From: a virus
IMG/VR virus record: IMGVR_UViG_3300025687_000049
Location: 1-58,681 of that record
DNA length: 58,681 nucleotides
Strand: one strand, 5' to 3'
Each line of letters opens with the position of its first letter. Positions within the stretch are counted from its first letter, which is position 1. The notes below the pieces were generated by a model. That model made no database searches and had not been told where the DNA came from. It was given only the letters and a program-made list of their open reading frames with translations. Shown here one piece after another: positions 38,212 to 46,211 of the stretch. A program made the position numbers and the translations under genes.

Positions 38212-40084
38212 ATATCAAGGATTTATACACAAGAGTAGGTACGCACGGTATCTCGATGACAAAGGAAGGAGAGAGTCTTGGGAAGAAACTGTTGACCGAT
38301 ACATTGATTTTTGGCGTAGCCGTTATCCAGATAACGAAGACATCCAAGGAGGTCTCAGTGAGGCGCGTGAAGCCATCCTCAATCTGGAAGTGATGCCATC
38401 GATGCGTTGTCTTATGACAGCAGGACGGGCCTTAGATCGAGACAACATAGCTGGGTACAATTGTGCCTACACCCCTGTTGATCACCCTGCAGTCTTTGCA
38501 GAGATCCTATTCATCCTACTGAATGGTACTGGGGTAGGGTTCAGTGTAGAGAGACAGGAGATAGCAAAGCTGCCTGAGGTAGCGGAGGAGTTACATGAGT
38601 CTGAAACCACCATCGTCGTTCGTGATAGCAAACTCGGTTGGGCAGAGGGTTTTAAGCAACTTGTCTCGCTCCTCTACGCTGGATCCATTCCGGGATACGA
38701 TCTTAGTAAAGTACGAGCTGCTGGTGAAAGACTTAAAACATTCGGAGGTAGAAGCTCTGGACCGGCTCCTTTGCGAGCTTTGTTCGATTATACAATCGCT
38801 CTCTTCAGAGGGGCAGCTGGAAGACGACTCAATAGCCTTGAGGTACACGACCTCGTCTGCAAGATCGCCACTGTCGTTGTTGTCGGAGGTGTACGGAGGT
38901 CAGCTCTAATCTCCCTCAGCAACTTAACAGACCAGCGTATGAGACATGCGAAGGATGGTAACTTTTATGACAGCAATCCCCAAAGGACTATTAGTAACAA
39001 TTCGGTTGCCTACACAGAGAAACCTGACGTTGAAATTTTCATGGACGAGATGCTTGCCCTCTATAGGAGCAAGTCTGGGGAGCGGGGGGTCTTTAACCGC
39101 GTTGCTGCAGATTACCAGGTGGACAGGACGGGACGACGAGAGACTGGACACAATTGGGGATGCAATCCTTGCTCGGAAATTATACTTCGCCCTGCTCAAT
39201 TCTGTAACCTTACGGAAATCGTGGTACGGGCTGAGGACTCTCCGACTGACCTGGAAAGGAAAGCACGGATCGCTACGTTCCTGGGTACTCTACAATCCAC
39301 GCTTACTGACTTCAGATTCCTAAGAAAGATATGGCAAACGAACTGCGAGGAAGAACGTTTACTTGGTGTGTCCATGACTGGTATCCTGGATCACCCCGTC
39401 TTGGGAGACGTGAAGAACGTATCGTTGCCGAATTTGTTAGGCGGTCTGAAGCAAGCCTGCATAAAGGAGAACCTGGTATGGAGCGAGATTCTAGGGATAG
39501 CCCGGAGTTCTGCAATTACATGTGTGAAGCCATCTGGAACAGTGAGTCAGCTGACGAATACCGCATCTGGGATCCATGCGAGACATGCCCCTTTCTATGT
39601 GAGGAGAGTCCGGGCGGACGTGAAGGATCCTCTAGCTCAGTGGATGATTGACCAGGGGTTCCCTTACGAGCAGGATGTGGTGTCCCCTAGTAATGTGGTA
39701 TTCGAGTTCCCGATAGCATCACCAGACTCTCGTACTTCGATCGGTGCGTTAGAGCACCTGGAGTTGTGGAAGGTGTATCAGGATAATTGGTGTGACCATA
39801 AGCCTAGTGTGACTGTGAGTTACACTCCGGACGAGTTCCCCAAGATCAGTGCTTGGTTGTATGAGCACTTCAATGTAGTGAGCGGTATCAGCTTCCTACC
39901 GAAGGATGATCATGTGTACCAACAAGCCCCTTACGAGGCGATAACTGAGGTGGAGTACAAGGCTAGGGTGATGAATATGCCGAAGGTCGATTGGTCTGAG
40001 TTCACTGAGGAACAGGACCTCACTAGAGGTAGCCAGGAGCTAGCTTGCTCCGGTGATGTATGTGAAGTCGTAGATATAACTTAA
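38204..40084 (+). CDS. nrdJ: Class II adenosylcobalamin-dependent ribonucleoside-triphosphate reductase
   Basis: 626 residues. Monomeric RTPR type (Lactobacillus leichmannii-like): first redox Cys in AGYNCAYTP, then NPCSEIIL with the thiyl-radical Cys and CNLTEI near 318-336, GVSMTGIL, CVKPSGTVSQLT, and a C-terminal Cys pair ACSGDVCEV near 614-619 for re-reduction. It makes dNTPs from NTPs and needs vitamin B12 coenzyme, with no oxygen or activating subunit. Shorter than the bacterial enzyme, as usual in phages. Its ATG overlaps the PagL-like stop. Confidence 0.9.
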   Translation: MDEYQGFIHKSRYARYLDDKGRRESWEETVDRYIDFWRSRYPDNEDIQGGLSEAREAILNLEVMPSMRCLMTAGRALDRDNIAGYNCAYTPVDHPAVFAEILFILLNGTGVGFSVERQEIAKLPEVAEELHESETTIVVRDSKLGWAEGFKQLVSLLYAGSIPGYDLSKVRAAGERLKTFGGRSSGPAPLRALFDYTIALFRGAAGRRLNSLEVHDLVCKIATVVVVGGVRRSALISLSNLTDQRMRHAKDGNFYDSNPQRTISNNSVAYTEKPDVEIFMDEMLALYRSKSGERGVFNRVAADYQVDRTGRRETGHNWGCNPCSEIILRPAQFCNLTEIVVRAEDSPTDLERKARIATFLGTLQSTLTDFRFLRKIWQTNCEEERLLGVSMTGILDHPVLGDVKNVSLPNLLGGLKQACIKENLVWSEILGIARSSAITCVKPSGTVSQLTNTASGIHARHAPFYVRRVRADVKDPLAQWMIDQGFPYEQDVVSPSNVVFEFPIASPDSRTSIGALEHLELWKVYQDNWCDHKPSVTVSYTPDEFPKISAWLYEHFNVVSGISFLPKDDHVYQQAPYEAITEVEYKARVMNMPKVDWSEFTEEQDLTRGSQELACSGDVCEVVDIT

Positions 40085-40095
40085 GGAGATTAGGG

Positions 40096-40299
40096 ATGGG
40101 TATTAAGGTAACGATTGCAGATGAAGACGCCGCGACTATCACGAGGGAAACACTATTAGATGCTTTGGAGTTTACTGGAGATAAGAAGACACGCAAAGCA
40201 CTACTCCGCGCAGTCCGGTACTTCTCTAACAAGGCAGAATGGGATGACCTAGAGGAGGTGTTGGGTAAGGAATGGATAAGGTGGGACAAAGGGTGGTAA
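40096..40299 (+). CDS. Small hypothetical protein, last early gene (67 aa)
   Basis: AAGGAGATTAGGG precedes the ATG. Alpha-helical, charged (ITRETLLDALEFTGDKKTRK, EWDDLEEVLGKEWIRWDKGW). Last gene before the terminator pair. Function unknown. Confidence 0.6.
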   Translation: MGIKVTIADEDAATITRETLLDALEFTGDKKTRKALLRAVRYFSNKAEWDDLEEVLGKEWIRWDKGW

Positions 40300-40343
40300 G
40301 AACGTTGCCCAGTTTGGTGTATCTGGGGAGTTCTAGGGACACA

Positions 40344-40378
40344 CAAAAAAGCCCCCGTTGATGTAATCGCAGGGGGCT
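40344..40378 (-). terminator. Rho-independent terminator for the leftward late transcript
   Basis: AGCCCCC (40350-40356) pairs with GGGGGCT (40372-40378); on the minus strand the stem is followed by six T. It ends transcription of the fibre genes coming from the right. Confidence 0.85.
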
Positions 40379-40397
40379 AGGGAGAGACGGTTAAGAA

Positions 40398-40432
40398 CCT
40401 CAGCATTTAGAAATAAGTGCTGGGGTTTTTTT
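40398..40432 (+). terminator. Rho-independent terminator for the rightward early transcript
   Basis: CCTCAGCA (40398-40405) pairs with TGCTGGGG (40418-40425) followed by seven T. It closes the early/replication transcript, next to the leftward terminator and 3 bases from the stop of the first fibre gene. Confidence 0.88.
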
Positions 40433-40435
40433 ATA

Positions 40436-41716
40436 CTAAAACCATTTGTTCACACGAGAAAATAAGAATCTTATGAATGTCCGAATAGTTCCTGGCGTTC
40501 CTGGCCCACCAGCTTGGAATTGTTGTGTACCCGAAGAAGTCCCTACACCACTGGTCGTTGCTGTGTGCCTAGTGTTTAAGGATTCCTGAGACACAGCACC
40601 TCCCGTACCAGAGATACTTTTCGTAACAGCAACACCTCGGGTAACACTAGAGGAACCCGCGGCACTATTAGTAAAGGGAGCCTTGGCTATACCCTTACCT
40701 ACAGTAGATGTGCCAACACCACTGAATACTCCTGATACAAGATTGGAAACTTGCCTACCTAAGGTAGAGGTTCCGATCCCGCTGATTGCGACACTAACTA
40801 ATGAGACGAGCGTAGTCCCCATAGAGACAGTACCTGTGGCTGCGTAGGAGAGTGCTCTAACAAACTGTTGTCCATAAGTGAGTGCGGGAGTACCTACTCC
40901 GGTAACAGAGAACGGAGATTTAGCCACCCCCTTAGCTACGGCATTAGTTCCGATACCACTGATCGATAGGGTCCTAAAGAACGACCCTAATTTACTGTAG
41001 GTAGATGTCCCAGAGCCTGTGATTGCTCTGGTCAATGCCACACCTTTTACAATACCTGAGCTGCCTACTCCGGTAATTGTTAGGGTCTTTGTGTATTCAG
41101 TCGCCCCGCCGCCACCCGAGTCTTTTAAAGAGAACCCCGCGATAGGTCCATCCCTTCCTGTGGCTTGGGTTATAGTGCCCGAGTCACCAGTTACAGCACT
41201 GGCGTTGATGCGATAACCATAGAATGAATCCGCTAGGCTGTCCGTATCAACCTGAGTGTACCCGGTGGGCACGCTAACAGTAGTCGGCGCGTCCGCCTGA
41301 TACATCAAGAAATCAACGGAGTCAGCAGCAAAGTCAGCTGCCGGTGAGTAAACATCTAAAGATGTCGCTGGGTCTGTAACTGAACCCGTAAACGCAACAT
41401 CCACCTCACCTACGTTTGCAAACTCAATTACAACCCACTCCTTGATTTGATCCGTTCCATCATTAGATAAAGTTATTAACGTATCACCAGCGGCAACCCC
41501 AAATGCCCAAGCCGCTACAACAATTCTGCCCGCATCTGATTGCTGTGATATTGACCACGTATTAGATTTATCATCTGAAATCGAATACGTGCGACCGGCA
41601 GAAGCGGATTGCCGCCCAAGCATTACCAGTGCGCTTCCAGATGTTACCCCTGTAAGAGTAAACCCCCCCTCTACTGTTTGTACCGTCCCTGTCTGAACAA
41701 CCGATGGGGTTGCCAT
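40436..41716 (-). CDS. Repetitive beta-rich tail-fibre/adhesin protein (426 aa)
   Basis: Residues 1-205 form a beta domain (GGFTLTGVTSGSALVMLGRQS, IVVAAWAFGVAAGDTLITL). From about 210 the sequence repeats short units ending in GVGTST or GIGTST followed by hydrophobic-Gly/Ala (VKGVALTRAITGSGTSTYSK, VAKGVAKSPFSVTGVGTPAL), then a basic aromatic end (FIRFLFSRVNKWF). It follows the FN3 fibre gene with a 1-base overlap. A distal fibre part or adhesin is likely. Confidence 0.65.
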   Translation of the reverse strand: MATPSVVQTGTVQTVEGGFTLTGVTSGSALVMLGRQSASAGRTYSISDDKSNTWSISQQSDAGRIVVAAWAFGVAAGDTLITLSNDGTDQIKEWVVIEFANVGEVDVAFTGSVTDPATSLDVYSPAADFAADSVDFLMYQADAPTTVSVPTGYTQVDTDSLADSFYGYRINASAVTGDSGTITQATGRDGPIAGFSLKDSGGGGATEYTKTLTITGVGSSGIVKGVALTRAITGSGTSTYSKLGSFFRTLSISGIGTNAVAKGVAKSPFSVTGVGTPALTYGQQFVRALSYAATGTVSMGTTLVSLVSVAISGIGTSTLGRQVSNLVSGVFSGVGTSTVGKGIAKAPFTNSAAGSSSVTRGVAVTKSISGTGGAVSQESLNTRHTATTSGVGTSSGTQQFQAGGPGTPGTIRTFIRFLFSRVNKWF

Positions 41717-43062
41717 TATCTAGCGTCCACGTAGGCTTGCGCTTGTACTAACGTAATGTTTTCCATAACAACTACATGCCTATTCCACATTGATGTTGCT
41801 GGTCCTACCCTAGATTGCGAGCTGTTGTGCCTGAACAAAAACCCGTCTATCTGTAGGTCGTTTTCGTAGATAACCGGGCACTCGTCATACACCTTTATTG
41901 CCGCCCCCGCTTGTGAGTCCTGTATCCAAAGGCTTAGAGTGTCGTTGTCAAAATCAAGAAACGCCCAATAGTAAATCCAACGATCAGGCAAAATATCCAG
42001 ACTTCCAACCTTCGGCTCCAGCGTATCACCAGAACCCACCGTGCCAGCCGTGACGCCTTCCGCAGAACCGTACAACCGGACATTTGGCGTTCCAACAACT
42101 CCCTCAACGTTGTTGTAAGACGTTCTAATTTCAACCGCTCGTCCAGGTCCGGCATCACCGTAAAGGATGAACTCTTTGTGCGTATTCATACCGCCAACGC
42201 TACCATCAGGGTCTTTCTGCGCCCAAACGTCTCCCCACTTGTTTTCCCAATAAAAGAATGCTGTTCCTGAATTTGCGGCTATATTCAAATCTGGATTTTG
42301 CCCATTACCCAAACCCATGTTTACACCGTTCCCGTCATTGACGCCGAACTTCTGAATAGCGGCTTCCTCAACCGGGTCATAATCAATAGAGTTGGTGTTG
42401 TAGTTGGCAACTTGCGTCCAAACTGCTGGCGCTATTTGATCTGTAAAAACATCGCCATCACCATAAAGAGGAAAGCCCCGAGTAGTCGCAGGCTCCGCTG
42501 CTAACATTTCATAATAGGAGTGCTGTCCGCCAACCACAAAACCACTGAATGTACTAGCCTTCACGCTACTAAAATCGGATTCATTACCAGCAAGGTCACG
42601 TGCGGTTATTTTATACCAAGTCTGTATAGACGTATCGAACGCTGAGTCTGTATAAGAATTACCCGGAGCACCAACTGTTGCTATAGGAACCCCAAAACCA
42701 GAGTCAGCAGATGTGGTCGATTTATATATTCGATAGTCCTGAATATCCGGCTCAGTATTACTTGTCCAAATTAACTGTATAGAGTTAGTCTGCTGGTTCG
42801 TTAAAAGAAATCCGGCAGGGGCTAAGGGAGGGTCTACATCTACACCAGGATGTTTTGCGCCTATACCCTGTAAAATACTTACTGACACTTTCGGCTGCCT
42901 AATCTCATACTCGCCCAATTCAGCGTTAAGAAAAAACTCATTTGTTTCAAAAACGTCCTGAAATCTGTCTTGGAATACCCATTCATCACCTACTAATTTA
43001 TAGACTTCAAGGTATCTTGAATCTGAACCATTGCCGCCGCGCTTTGTTACGCTATTTGGCAT
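41716..43062 (-). CDS. Tail-fibre/adhesin with FN3 and lectin-like domains (448 aa)
   Basis: N-terminal attachment region (about 1-80), an FN3 domain at about 85-170 (PPLAPAGFLL, IQLIWTSNTEPDIQDYRIYK, TWYKITARDLAGNESDFSSV) and a C-terminal concanavalin-like domain (WVQ-type strands; DRWIYYWAFLDFDNDTLSLW, VVVMENITLVQAQAYVDAR). Its first about 227 residues are nearly identical to the partial gene at 1-683. Likely a host-recognition protein. Confidence 0.72.
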   Translation of the reverse strand: MPNSVTKRGGNGSDSRYLEVYKLVGDEWVFQDRFQDVFETNEFFLNAELGEYEIRQPKVSVSILQGIGAKHPGVDVDPPLAPAGFLLTNQQTNSIQLIWTSNTEPDIQDYRIYKSTTSADSGFGVPIATVGAPGNSYTDSAFDTSIQTWYKITARDLAGNESDFSSVKASTFSGFVVGGQHSYYEMLAAEPATTRGFPLYGDGDVFTDQIAPAVWTQVANYNTNSIDYDPVEEAAIQKFGVNDGNGVNMGLGNGQNPDLNIAANSGTAFFYWENKWGDVWAQKDPDGSVGGMNTHKEFILYGDAGPGRAVEIRTSYNNVEGVVGTPNVRLYGSAEGVTAGTVGSGDTLEPKVGSLDILPDRWIYYWAFLDFDNDTLSLWIQDSQAGAAIKVYDECPVIYENDLQIDGFLFRHNSSQSRVGPATSMWNRHVVVMENITLVQAQAYVDAR

Positions 43063-43153
43063 TATTTTCTCCTTTCATTGTATTTAGTCACCACTTGGGA
43101 CAGGAAGTAGAACCCGACATAGTGTGGCGCGTTCGCTTCCTCGTCAACGATGC
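42380..43153. repeat. Long near-identical duplication, copy 2 (partner 1-775)
   Basis: Same order and orientation as copy 1, offset 42379, with about 20 visible substitutions. The right end of similarity is at the CCTCGTCAACGATGC sequence. Here the copy is internal to a complete fibre gene. Confidence 0.95.
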
Positions 43154-43337
43154 CGTCGCCCCCCACGTTGGGTAGTTTGTTCCATCTACGGAAGGGATGA
43201 GGTAAAGCTCAACGCCTGCATCTGTGCCTGAAAATATGGCTGAAGCCAATACCCGCTCGGCATCACACTCAACGTAAAGGGTAGTTGTGTTGGCGCTGTC
43301 CAAGAAACACACAAGGTATTGGTTGGGAGCGGGTCTG
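43062..43337 (-). pseudogene. Frameshifted small fibre-region gene
   Basis: One frame reads LDSANTTTLYVECDAERVLA, GVELYLIPSVDGTNYPTWG, the second continues GDGIVDEEANAPHYVGFYFL to a stop overlapping the fibre ATG. The switch is at a run of six C (43159-43164); seven would restore one frame. The 5' end also lacks a clear start. A real decay product or a homopolymer/junction sequence error. In the unbroken form it would be a small beta-rich virion protein. Confidence 0.6.
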
Positions 43338-43388
43338 CGTCAAGTTCTGCTCTTATAGCTGTATAATCCCTGTAATTTACCTATAGTA

Positions 43389-43405
43389 AGGCCCTATACG
43401 GGCCT
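43389..43405. other. Small palindromic hairpin in the 43.3-43.4 kb intergenic region
   Basis: AGGCCC (43389-43394) pairs with GGGCCT (43400-43405). No T run follows, so a terminator role is not supported. Apart from this and the broken gene, 43338-43412 shows nothing. Confidence 0.35.
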
Positions 43406-43412
43406 ATCCATA

Positions 43413-43898
43413 TTAATCTAATGTAATTGATAATTGTCCTGCTGAGAATCTAGGAGTAATCCCAGAGGTAACAGCTAGAGAGCTAGACAACGCTCCGAAG
43501 AATAGTACTTCTGAAGCAGGTGAAGCTGAGTCAGAAGTACCAATTGAGTAGTGTGTTACTGTCTGAGAAGCTGGAGAACCTCCACTGTGTTGACCAAAAG
43601 CAAGCTCCGCTGCGTTTGATACTGAGTTTCCAGATACAGTCCATCCACCGTTAGGAGAGCCTGAAGAAGCTCTAATAACTTCCACTCGTGCGTATCCTGG
43701 GTAGGAAGCTTCATTGACTGCTTGGTTTGCTGGGGCTTCATTAGGGGAATCTGGAATAGCTGTATGTAAAGCTACCCAAAAAGACCCCGCTGATGTAGAG
43801 CCTTGAAGACCCGTGGCATCTCCAATATCTAGAGTTGTATCTAGGTTTTGGAATAATAATTCTAAAATATCTGTTTCTAATGCGTCAGTTGCTGACAT
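43413..43898 (-). CDS. Small tail-fibre-region protein (161 aa)
   Basis: N-terminal helix (TDALETDILELLFQNLDTTLD), then SAGSFWVALHTAIPDSPNEA, a phrase common in phage fibre-associated proteins, then a beta-rich Ser/Gly/Thr region (GWTVSGNSVSNAAELAFGQHS) and GITPRFSAGQLSITLD at the end. AAGGAGATTAACT precedes the ATG. Occupies the same relative place as the protein at 805-1167. Confidence 0.65.
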   Translation of the reverse strand: MSATDALETDILELLFQNLDTTLDIGDATGLQGSTSAGSFWVALHTAIPDSPNEAPANQAVNEASYPGYARVEVIRASSGSPNGGWTVSGNSVSNAAELAFGQHSGGSPASQTVTHYSIGTSDSASPASEVLFFGALSSSLAVTSGITPRFSAGQLSITLD

Positions 43899-43913
43899 AG
43901 TTAATCTCCTTGA

Positions 43914-44273
43914 TTATGAGGTACTGATTGTTATATCTCGTTCTACTTTAACACGGCCTAAAAGAAGAGTATAAACATTTCCTAATGTGTCTACTTCTTG
44001 TAGGTCGTAAAAATATGTACCTGGTGTAATTGTCGCCGTTACTGTTGAGCTAATTGCTACAATAACGATCCCGTTTGTTGCGTTCGTTCCAGAAGCTACT
44101 ACAGATACCTGTGCAGCTCCTGGATCTGAATCTGTTCTATTTGCTTTTAAAGTAACCCAGTAAGTGTTTCCAGTTATATCTATTGGAGTACCACTTTCGT
44201 CTGTCATAGTATACTTTATAGTCCAGTCATCCCCCCTAGCGAAAGGCTTAAGATTTAATTGTTTATACGCCAT
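43914..44273 (-). CDS. BppU-like small structural protein, paralog A (119 aa)
   Basis: LKPFARGDDWTIKYTMTDES, IDITGNTYWVTLKAN, TPGTYFYDLQEVDTLGNVYT, LLLGRVKVERDIT. This is the beta domain seen at the N-terminus of baseplate/fibre proteins of the BppU type (RGD, DITG, YDLQ). Closely similar to paralog B at 44582-44941. Likely a tail-tip or fibre attachment piece. Confidence 0.62.
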   Translation of the reverse strand: MAYKQLNLKPFARGDDWTIKYTMTDESGTPIDITGNTYWVTLKANRTDSDPGAAQVSVVASGTNATNGIVIVAISSTVTATITPGTYFYDLQEVDTLGNVYTLLLGRVKVERDITISTS

Positions 44274-44458
44274 TAAAAGCCTCCACTTTCTTCTATGCTG
44301 TCTACTACTACAGTAATTTCTTCGGCGGATACGCCTACGATGAGTTCATCCACAATTACTTCTTCGACTACAGTAACTTCTTCGACTAATATGCTTACAA
44401 TAAGTTCATCAACAATTACTTCTTCAACTAATATGCCTACAATAAGTTCATCTGTCAT
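44273..44458 (-). CDS. Val/Glu repeat peptide (61 aa)
   Basis: Made of repeated units of the form DELIVGILVEEV (three copies with changes) joined by VTVVEE, ending ESGGF. The DNA shows matching tandem copies of about 42 bases. The strict repeat suggests an amplified segment that may form a beta stack. Shares its stop/start with paralog A. Confidence 0.5.
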   Translation of the reverse strand: MTDELIVGILVEEVIVDELIVSILVEEVTVVEEVIVDELIVGVSAEEITVVVDSIEESGGF

Positions 44459-44581
44459 AGTACTTATTCATTGATATAGTTAGAGGCCATGTGCTGCTAC
44501 AATATATCGTATATCGCCCCCTTTGTAGGTTGATTGACCCGCCGGAATCTACCATTACCATATTTTTGTTTTCCAAAAGTA

Positions 44582-44941
44582 TTAGGTACTTCTTGTAATG
44601 TCCTTAGCTACTGTTACTTTTCCTAGTAAAATAGTCTGAACATTTCCTTGGTCGTCTACCTGCTGTAAGTCATAATGATAGCTACCTGGTATTAAATCAT
44701 ATGTTGTAGCCTTTGGAAAAGTCATATAAATGATTCCATTGGATGCGTCTGGTGAACCTGCACTTATAGGACCTATTTGGGCATCTCCAGGGTCTGCTGA
44801 ATCAGCGTCCTTTTTAAGAGTCATCCAATAGGAATATCCTGTTATATCTAAAGTCGCGCCCTGCCCATCACGTAAGGTAAATTTAAGGGTCCAGTCGTCG
44901 CCTCTTGCAAAAGGACTAAGTTCTCTTCTTGTAAAAGGCAT
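44582..44941 (-). CDS. BppU-like small structural protein, paralog B (119 aa)
   Basis: LSPFARGDDWTLKFTLRDGQ, LDITGYSYWMTLKKD, IPGSYHYDLQQVDDQGNVQT, ILLGKVTVAKDIT. Same domain and length as paralog A, so a tandem duplication. First gene after the promoter at 44995-45023. Confidence 0.62.
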   Translation of the reverse strand: MPFTRRELSPFARGDDWTLKFTLRDGQGATLDITGYSYWMTLKKDADSADPGDAQIGPISAGSPDASNGIIYMTFPKATTYDLIPGSYHYDLQQVDDQGNVQTILLGKVTVAKDITRST

Positions 44942-44994
44942 TCATTTGTTCTCCGGACTTAAATAGTTCTTCTATAACCATAATATTAAACAAA

Positions 44995-45023
44995 ATTATA
45001 ACAAGCACCCACGTGAGTGTCAA
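44995..45023 (-). promoter_or_regulatory. Consensus sigma-70 promoter with a palindromic spacer
   Basis: Minus strand: TTGACA, 17-base spacer, TATAAT, a perfect match to consensus at ideal spacing. The spacer contains CACTCACGTGGGTG, palindromic at 12 of 14 bases, placed where a repressor would block RNA polymerase. It drives paralog B and the genes to its left, and lies just past the end of the lipoprotein gene. Confidence 0.82.
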
Positions 45024-45043
45024 GGTATAAATTTTTTTAACTC

Positions 45044-45286
45044 CTAAGGATAAACTACTTTTACCCAATCCCTACAAAACTGCATAGGGCTCTGAGAAAA
45101 TTGCCATCCGTTAGACTTTAGATAGGACCAATCTTTTGTAGGTACTGGGTATCCTAGAGTCTCTGGAGACTTCAGGCAAGTATTATATAGTTGTTGTCTA
45201 TCTTTTTCACATATGTCAAAGTGACATAAAGAAGAGGAAGTACTACACCCTGTTAAAGATAATATTAATATAATTTTGTTAAGCAT
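45044..45286 (-). CDS. Small lipoprotein (80 aa)
   Basis: MLNKIILILSLTGCSTSSS is a type II signal peptide with lipobox LTGC, so the mature protein (about 66 residues) is lipid-anchored. It has several further Cys (CHFDICEKD, NTCLKS, QFCRDW). Small phage lipoproteins of this size include receptor-blocking exclusion proteins (T5 Llp) and outer spanins (Rz1); neither sequence is recognisable. Overlaps the next gene by 22 bases. Confidence 0.65.
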   Translation of the reverse strand: MLNKIILILSLTGCSTSSSLCHFDICEKDRQQLYNTCLKSPETLGYPVPTKDWSYLKSNGWQFSQSPMQFCRDWVKVVYP

Positions 45287-45849
45287 TCTATTTTTTCCAT
45301 AGCGTCAGACCCGCCTACTAATTCTGATAAAAACCTAGTGTATACTGGTAGTAGCTTACTATCTATAGATTCAAGGTTCTGTTCATGCTTAGGATAAAGG
45401 TCCTCGAACCACTTTAAATTTAATTGTTGTTCGGTACCATAACAATAAGTAATCATTCCTAAGCAATCTTGAAATACTAGGGTAGTGTAAAATAAAATAG
45501 TCTCAGGAGTACTTGAATTAAGTCTAGAGAGCAAATTACAGAAACTAAGTAAAGAAGCTAATAAGTCTTTCCTTAGTATAATAACATCAGCAATTGGTCC
45601 TAATAGATACCCACTTTTATTAACTAGTAATACTTTATCATCATGCTTTTCAATACAAGAAGTAAACTCCTCGCTCGATAGTACAGGTTGAAACTTAGTT
45701 TCATGTATAATTGCCTTTATTCCGGGACCTTTACCAAATCCTTGCAAGTAAGCTGGGGACAGTTCCCCATAGCATGGAAGATCTAACTCTTCTGCTTTGT
45801 CTAAGGCGTATTTAGTGGCCCCTGTCCTTGCGTGCGTACAGATAATCAT
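45265..45849 (-). CDS. Sulfotransferase-like P-loop protein (194 aa)
   Basis: The N-terminus MIICTHARTGATKYALDKAE resembles the 5'-phosphosulfate-binding loop of sulfotransferases (R-T/S-G-A/S-T), and VIILRKDLLASLLSFCN resembles their 3'-phosphate-binding segment (R at start, S near the end). The remainder is helical. Could sulfate a host or phage component, but a general kinase-like P-loop protein is possible. Confidence 0.4.
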   Translation of the reverse strand: MIICTHARTGATKYALDKAEELDLPCYGELSPAYLQGFGKGPGIKAIIHETKFQPVLSSEEFTSCIEKHDDKVLLVNKSGYLLGPIADVIILRKDLLASLLSFCNLLSRLNSSTPETILFYTTLVFQDCLGMITYCYGTEQQLNLKWFEDLYPKHEQNLESIDSKLLPVYTRFLSELVGGSDAMEKIECLTKLY

Positions 45850-46211
45850 CTTCTTCTAGTATCCCCTACAATGGTTGGCTCTGCAAATTTTCTCAAGGCA
45901 TCCGCTTTATTACTAGCAGAGATACTGACGCCATTTAGCGCCTCATATAAATTATGCATCGCTACTATAGCTTCTCTTAGATCTACGGCTTTTTGTACTT
46001 GAGAAGCCGTAGCTACTGGACTTCCCAAATCATCATTTAATCCGAAAATTTCTATCGCAAAAGCTTCATCACTACCTCCAACAGTTTGATAAATTGTTAA
46101 TAGTCTTTGATAAAGCTCTTCTACTAAAAAGAGTTGTTGTAGTAAATTATTAGCAGATTTACCAACTGCGTCTGAAATGGACTCGAAAGTCCAGTCACTA
46201 TAATAGGTCAT
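45846..46211 (-). CDS. Hypothetical helical protein (121 aa)
   Basis: Long amphipathic helices (GKSANNLLQQLFLVEELYQRLL; KAVDLREAIVAMHNLYEALNG) without membrane segments. Overlaps both neighbours by 4-14 bases, so part of one transcript with the GNAT and sulfotransferase-like genes. Function unknown; a small virion or fibre-chaperone role is possible. Confidence 0.55.
   Translation of the reverse strand: MTYYSDWTFESISDAVGKSANNLLQQLFLVEELYQRLLTIYQTVGGSDEAFAIEIFGLNDDLGSPVATASQVQKAVDLREAIVAMHNLYEALNGVSISASNKADALRKFAEPTIVGDTRRR

Noticed and set aside
45007-45020. CACGTG-centred palindrome as a second parS
   Set aside because: Flanks read CCCACGTGAG instead of the TTYCACGTGRAA needed by ParB; better explained as an operator inside the promoter.
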